From assembly GCA_030248225.1 (NCBI GenBank), contig JASANE010012469.1:1-64000 (forward strand): DNA of 64,000 bases, given 5' to 3'. This document shows, one piece after another, positions 62,946 to 64,000 of the stretch. Positions within the stretch are counted from its first letter, which is position 1; each line of letters opens with the position of its first letter. This DNA is from Trileptium ribeirensis. Lineage: Eukaryota; Nematoda; Enoplea; Enoplida; Thoracostomopsidae. A model generated the notes under the pieces. That model saw nothing but the letters and a program-made list of their open reading frames with translations. It ran no database searches and was not told where the DNA came from. A program made the translations under genes and the position numbers.

Positions 62946-63497
62946 ACCTGCGCAAATTTCCAGAGTAGGAATTTTGATGAAACTGCAGACAAACATAGTT
63001 GTAGAAAATTATGTAGGTTAAAAAGCAAAAACAAAATATTTTCAACAACAGCTTCATTCTTAAGATATAAACTAAATGGTTATCATGGGCGGCGAACAAG
63101 TGGCGCAGTTTGTTCTTTCTTTTCTCTGTTGACCTAATTATATTTTAAAGTTACTGTAGCTATAAAAGAGCAATTAATTTTAAACATCACAGCATTATTA
63201 TTTAGTGAGACCTACTATTATACGATATTATAGATTTTTATATCTTATAAGGTGAAGCATAATGTATATGTATTTATGAGAACTGCTATGCTGTAAAACT
63301 CAAGAAATCACTGTTGACGCCGAAACACCAATTTATTAATCCCTTAGTTCTTACACTGACACACATGTCAGCGCGTGCGCTGCAGTGCCATGCACTAAAC
63401 TGAGTTTGTCGTGCTGCGTAACGTTTGTGCTCGTGTTGTTATTCGCTCTTATTGCAACGTTCTTTAAGGCTCCGAGCAACAACTCACAGACAGCGTA
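62946..63497. other. Unassigned; short hydrophobic frame near its end
   Basis: A + frame around 63390-63498 reads LSLSCCVTFVLVLLFAL and ends at a TAA overlapping the next ATG. It has no in-frame ATG of its own. It might be a signal-anchor exon but is unsupported. Confidence 0.3.
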
Positions 63498-63866
63498 ATG
63501 GCTAGTGTACGAGGCTCGCACCAAAACGATCGAGGTTTAGTTCGCCCCAGGGCCAACAGTTTTCAGTCCGCCCTAGAGGAAACAGTTTGCTCAAGACTGT
63601 ACAAAATACACACTAGTCTAAGAAGGAAAAGGTTTATTTGCAAGAAAATTAATATGATGCAGCGTTTTATCAATCTGATGCCTTATCAACAATGTATTTA
63701 CAGCGCCGTGCCGGATATATGTTGCACTGAAGAGCTGAGGACATTCAGGACTTACGGAACTATTCAAGTGCAAATTAGAAACGGAAAACGATACAGTTCA
63801 AGCAGTCACAAAATTGTGTACAGCATAAATGTATTTCTACAAAGTACTTGTCGCAGTTCAGGCTAG
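63498..63866 (+). CDS. Hypothetical 122-residue frame, uncertain
   Basis: ATG-started frame, basic and Cys-containing (VCSRLYKIHTSLRRKR, DICCTEELRTFRTYG), GC-richer than its flank. No domain is recognised. Lack of a polyadenylation signal or splice evidence keeps it doubtful. Confidence 0.25.
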   Translation: MASVRGSHQNDRGLVRPRANSFQSALEETVCSRLYKIHTSLRRKRFICKKINMMQRFINLMPYQQCIYSAVPDICCTEELRTFRTYGTIQVQIRNGKRYSSSSHKIVYSINVFLQSTCRSSG

Positions 63867-64000
63867 AAGGCCTTTTAGTATCCACATAGTTTTCCCATAC
63901 AGTGGTTTTCGAACGAATTGTACTGCGTAAACAGTAACTAAAAAATCTAGTGCATTACGTTATATATATTCATTACCTATACGTATAATTTAACATGATT
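63867..64000. other. Window end, nothing recognised
   Basis: AT-rich tail of the window. Confidence 0.5.

Overview
This is a nuclear window from an AT-rich invertebrate metazoan. The evidence is one conserved multi-exon animal gene with GT-AG introns, and many eukaryotic mobile elements and satellites. The species cannot be fixed from sequence alone; a tunicate or another soft-bodied invertebrate would fit, but that is a guess. There are no bacterial features: no operons, no CRISPR, no Shine-Dalgarno logic.

The only confidently identified protein-coding gene is Rap1, a Ras-family GTPase, on the + strand. It has six coding exons (12101-12157, 18708-18776, 22395-22451, 23625-23765, 24738-24878, 27847-27936), 184 codons and all introns in phase 0. 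Its boundaries fall at the places I recall for vertebrate Rap1 genes. Its introns (about 1.0 to 6.6 kb) are loaded with transposon debris.

Left flank, 1-12 kb: a 57-60 bp minisatellite, a nonautonomous hAT-type element with perfect 8-bp target duplications (2241-3382), a CR1/L2-like LINE tail, a decayed Ty3/Gypsy-type retrotransposon on the minus strand (about 5.27-9.24 kb), and a truncated second hAT-type copy.

Rap1 introns, 12-28 kb: an intact third hAT-type copy (15100-16218), a LINE RNase H/C-terminal fragment, two fragments of the hAT-type family, a small inverted-repeat element, and a 1.3-kb element with perfect terminal inverted repeats and an internal set of C-tract motifs (25846-27141).

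Right flank, 28-64 kb: mostly noncoding, with MITEs, tRNA-derived SINE-like copies and many tandem arrays. It holds the most interesting locus: a minus-strand reading frame for a single-pass membrane protein (37201-37896). Its cytoplasmic-tail DNA is amplified into about eleven 180-186 bp tandem units running to 35470. A three-copy tandem cluster near 56.5-57.3 kb encodes small proteins with the same membrane-segment signature (EP-x4-WL-x-IGG). I read these as an undescribed family whose membrane/tail exons are prone to tandem duplication. Two further candidate terminal exons (33418-33678 +, 39687-39989 -) are weaker. The rest is intergenic AT-rich sequence in which I see nothing definite.
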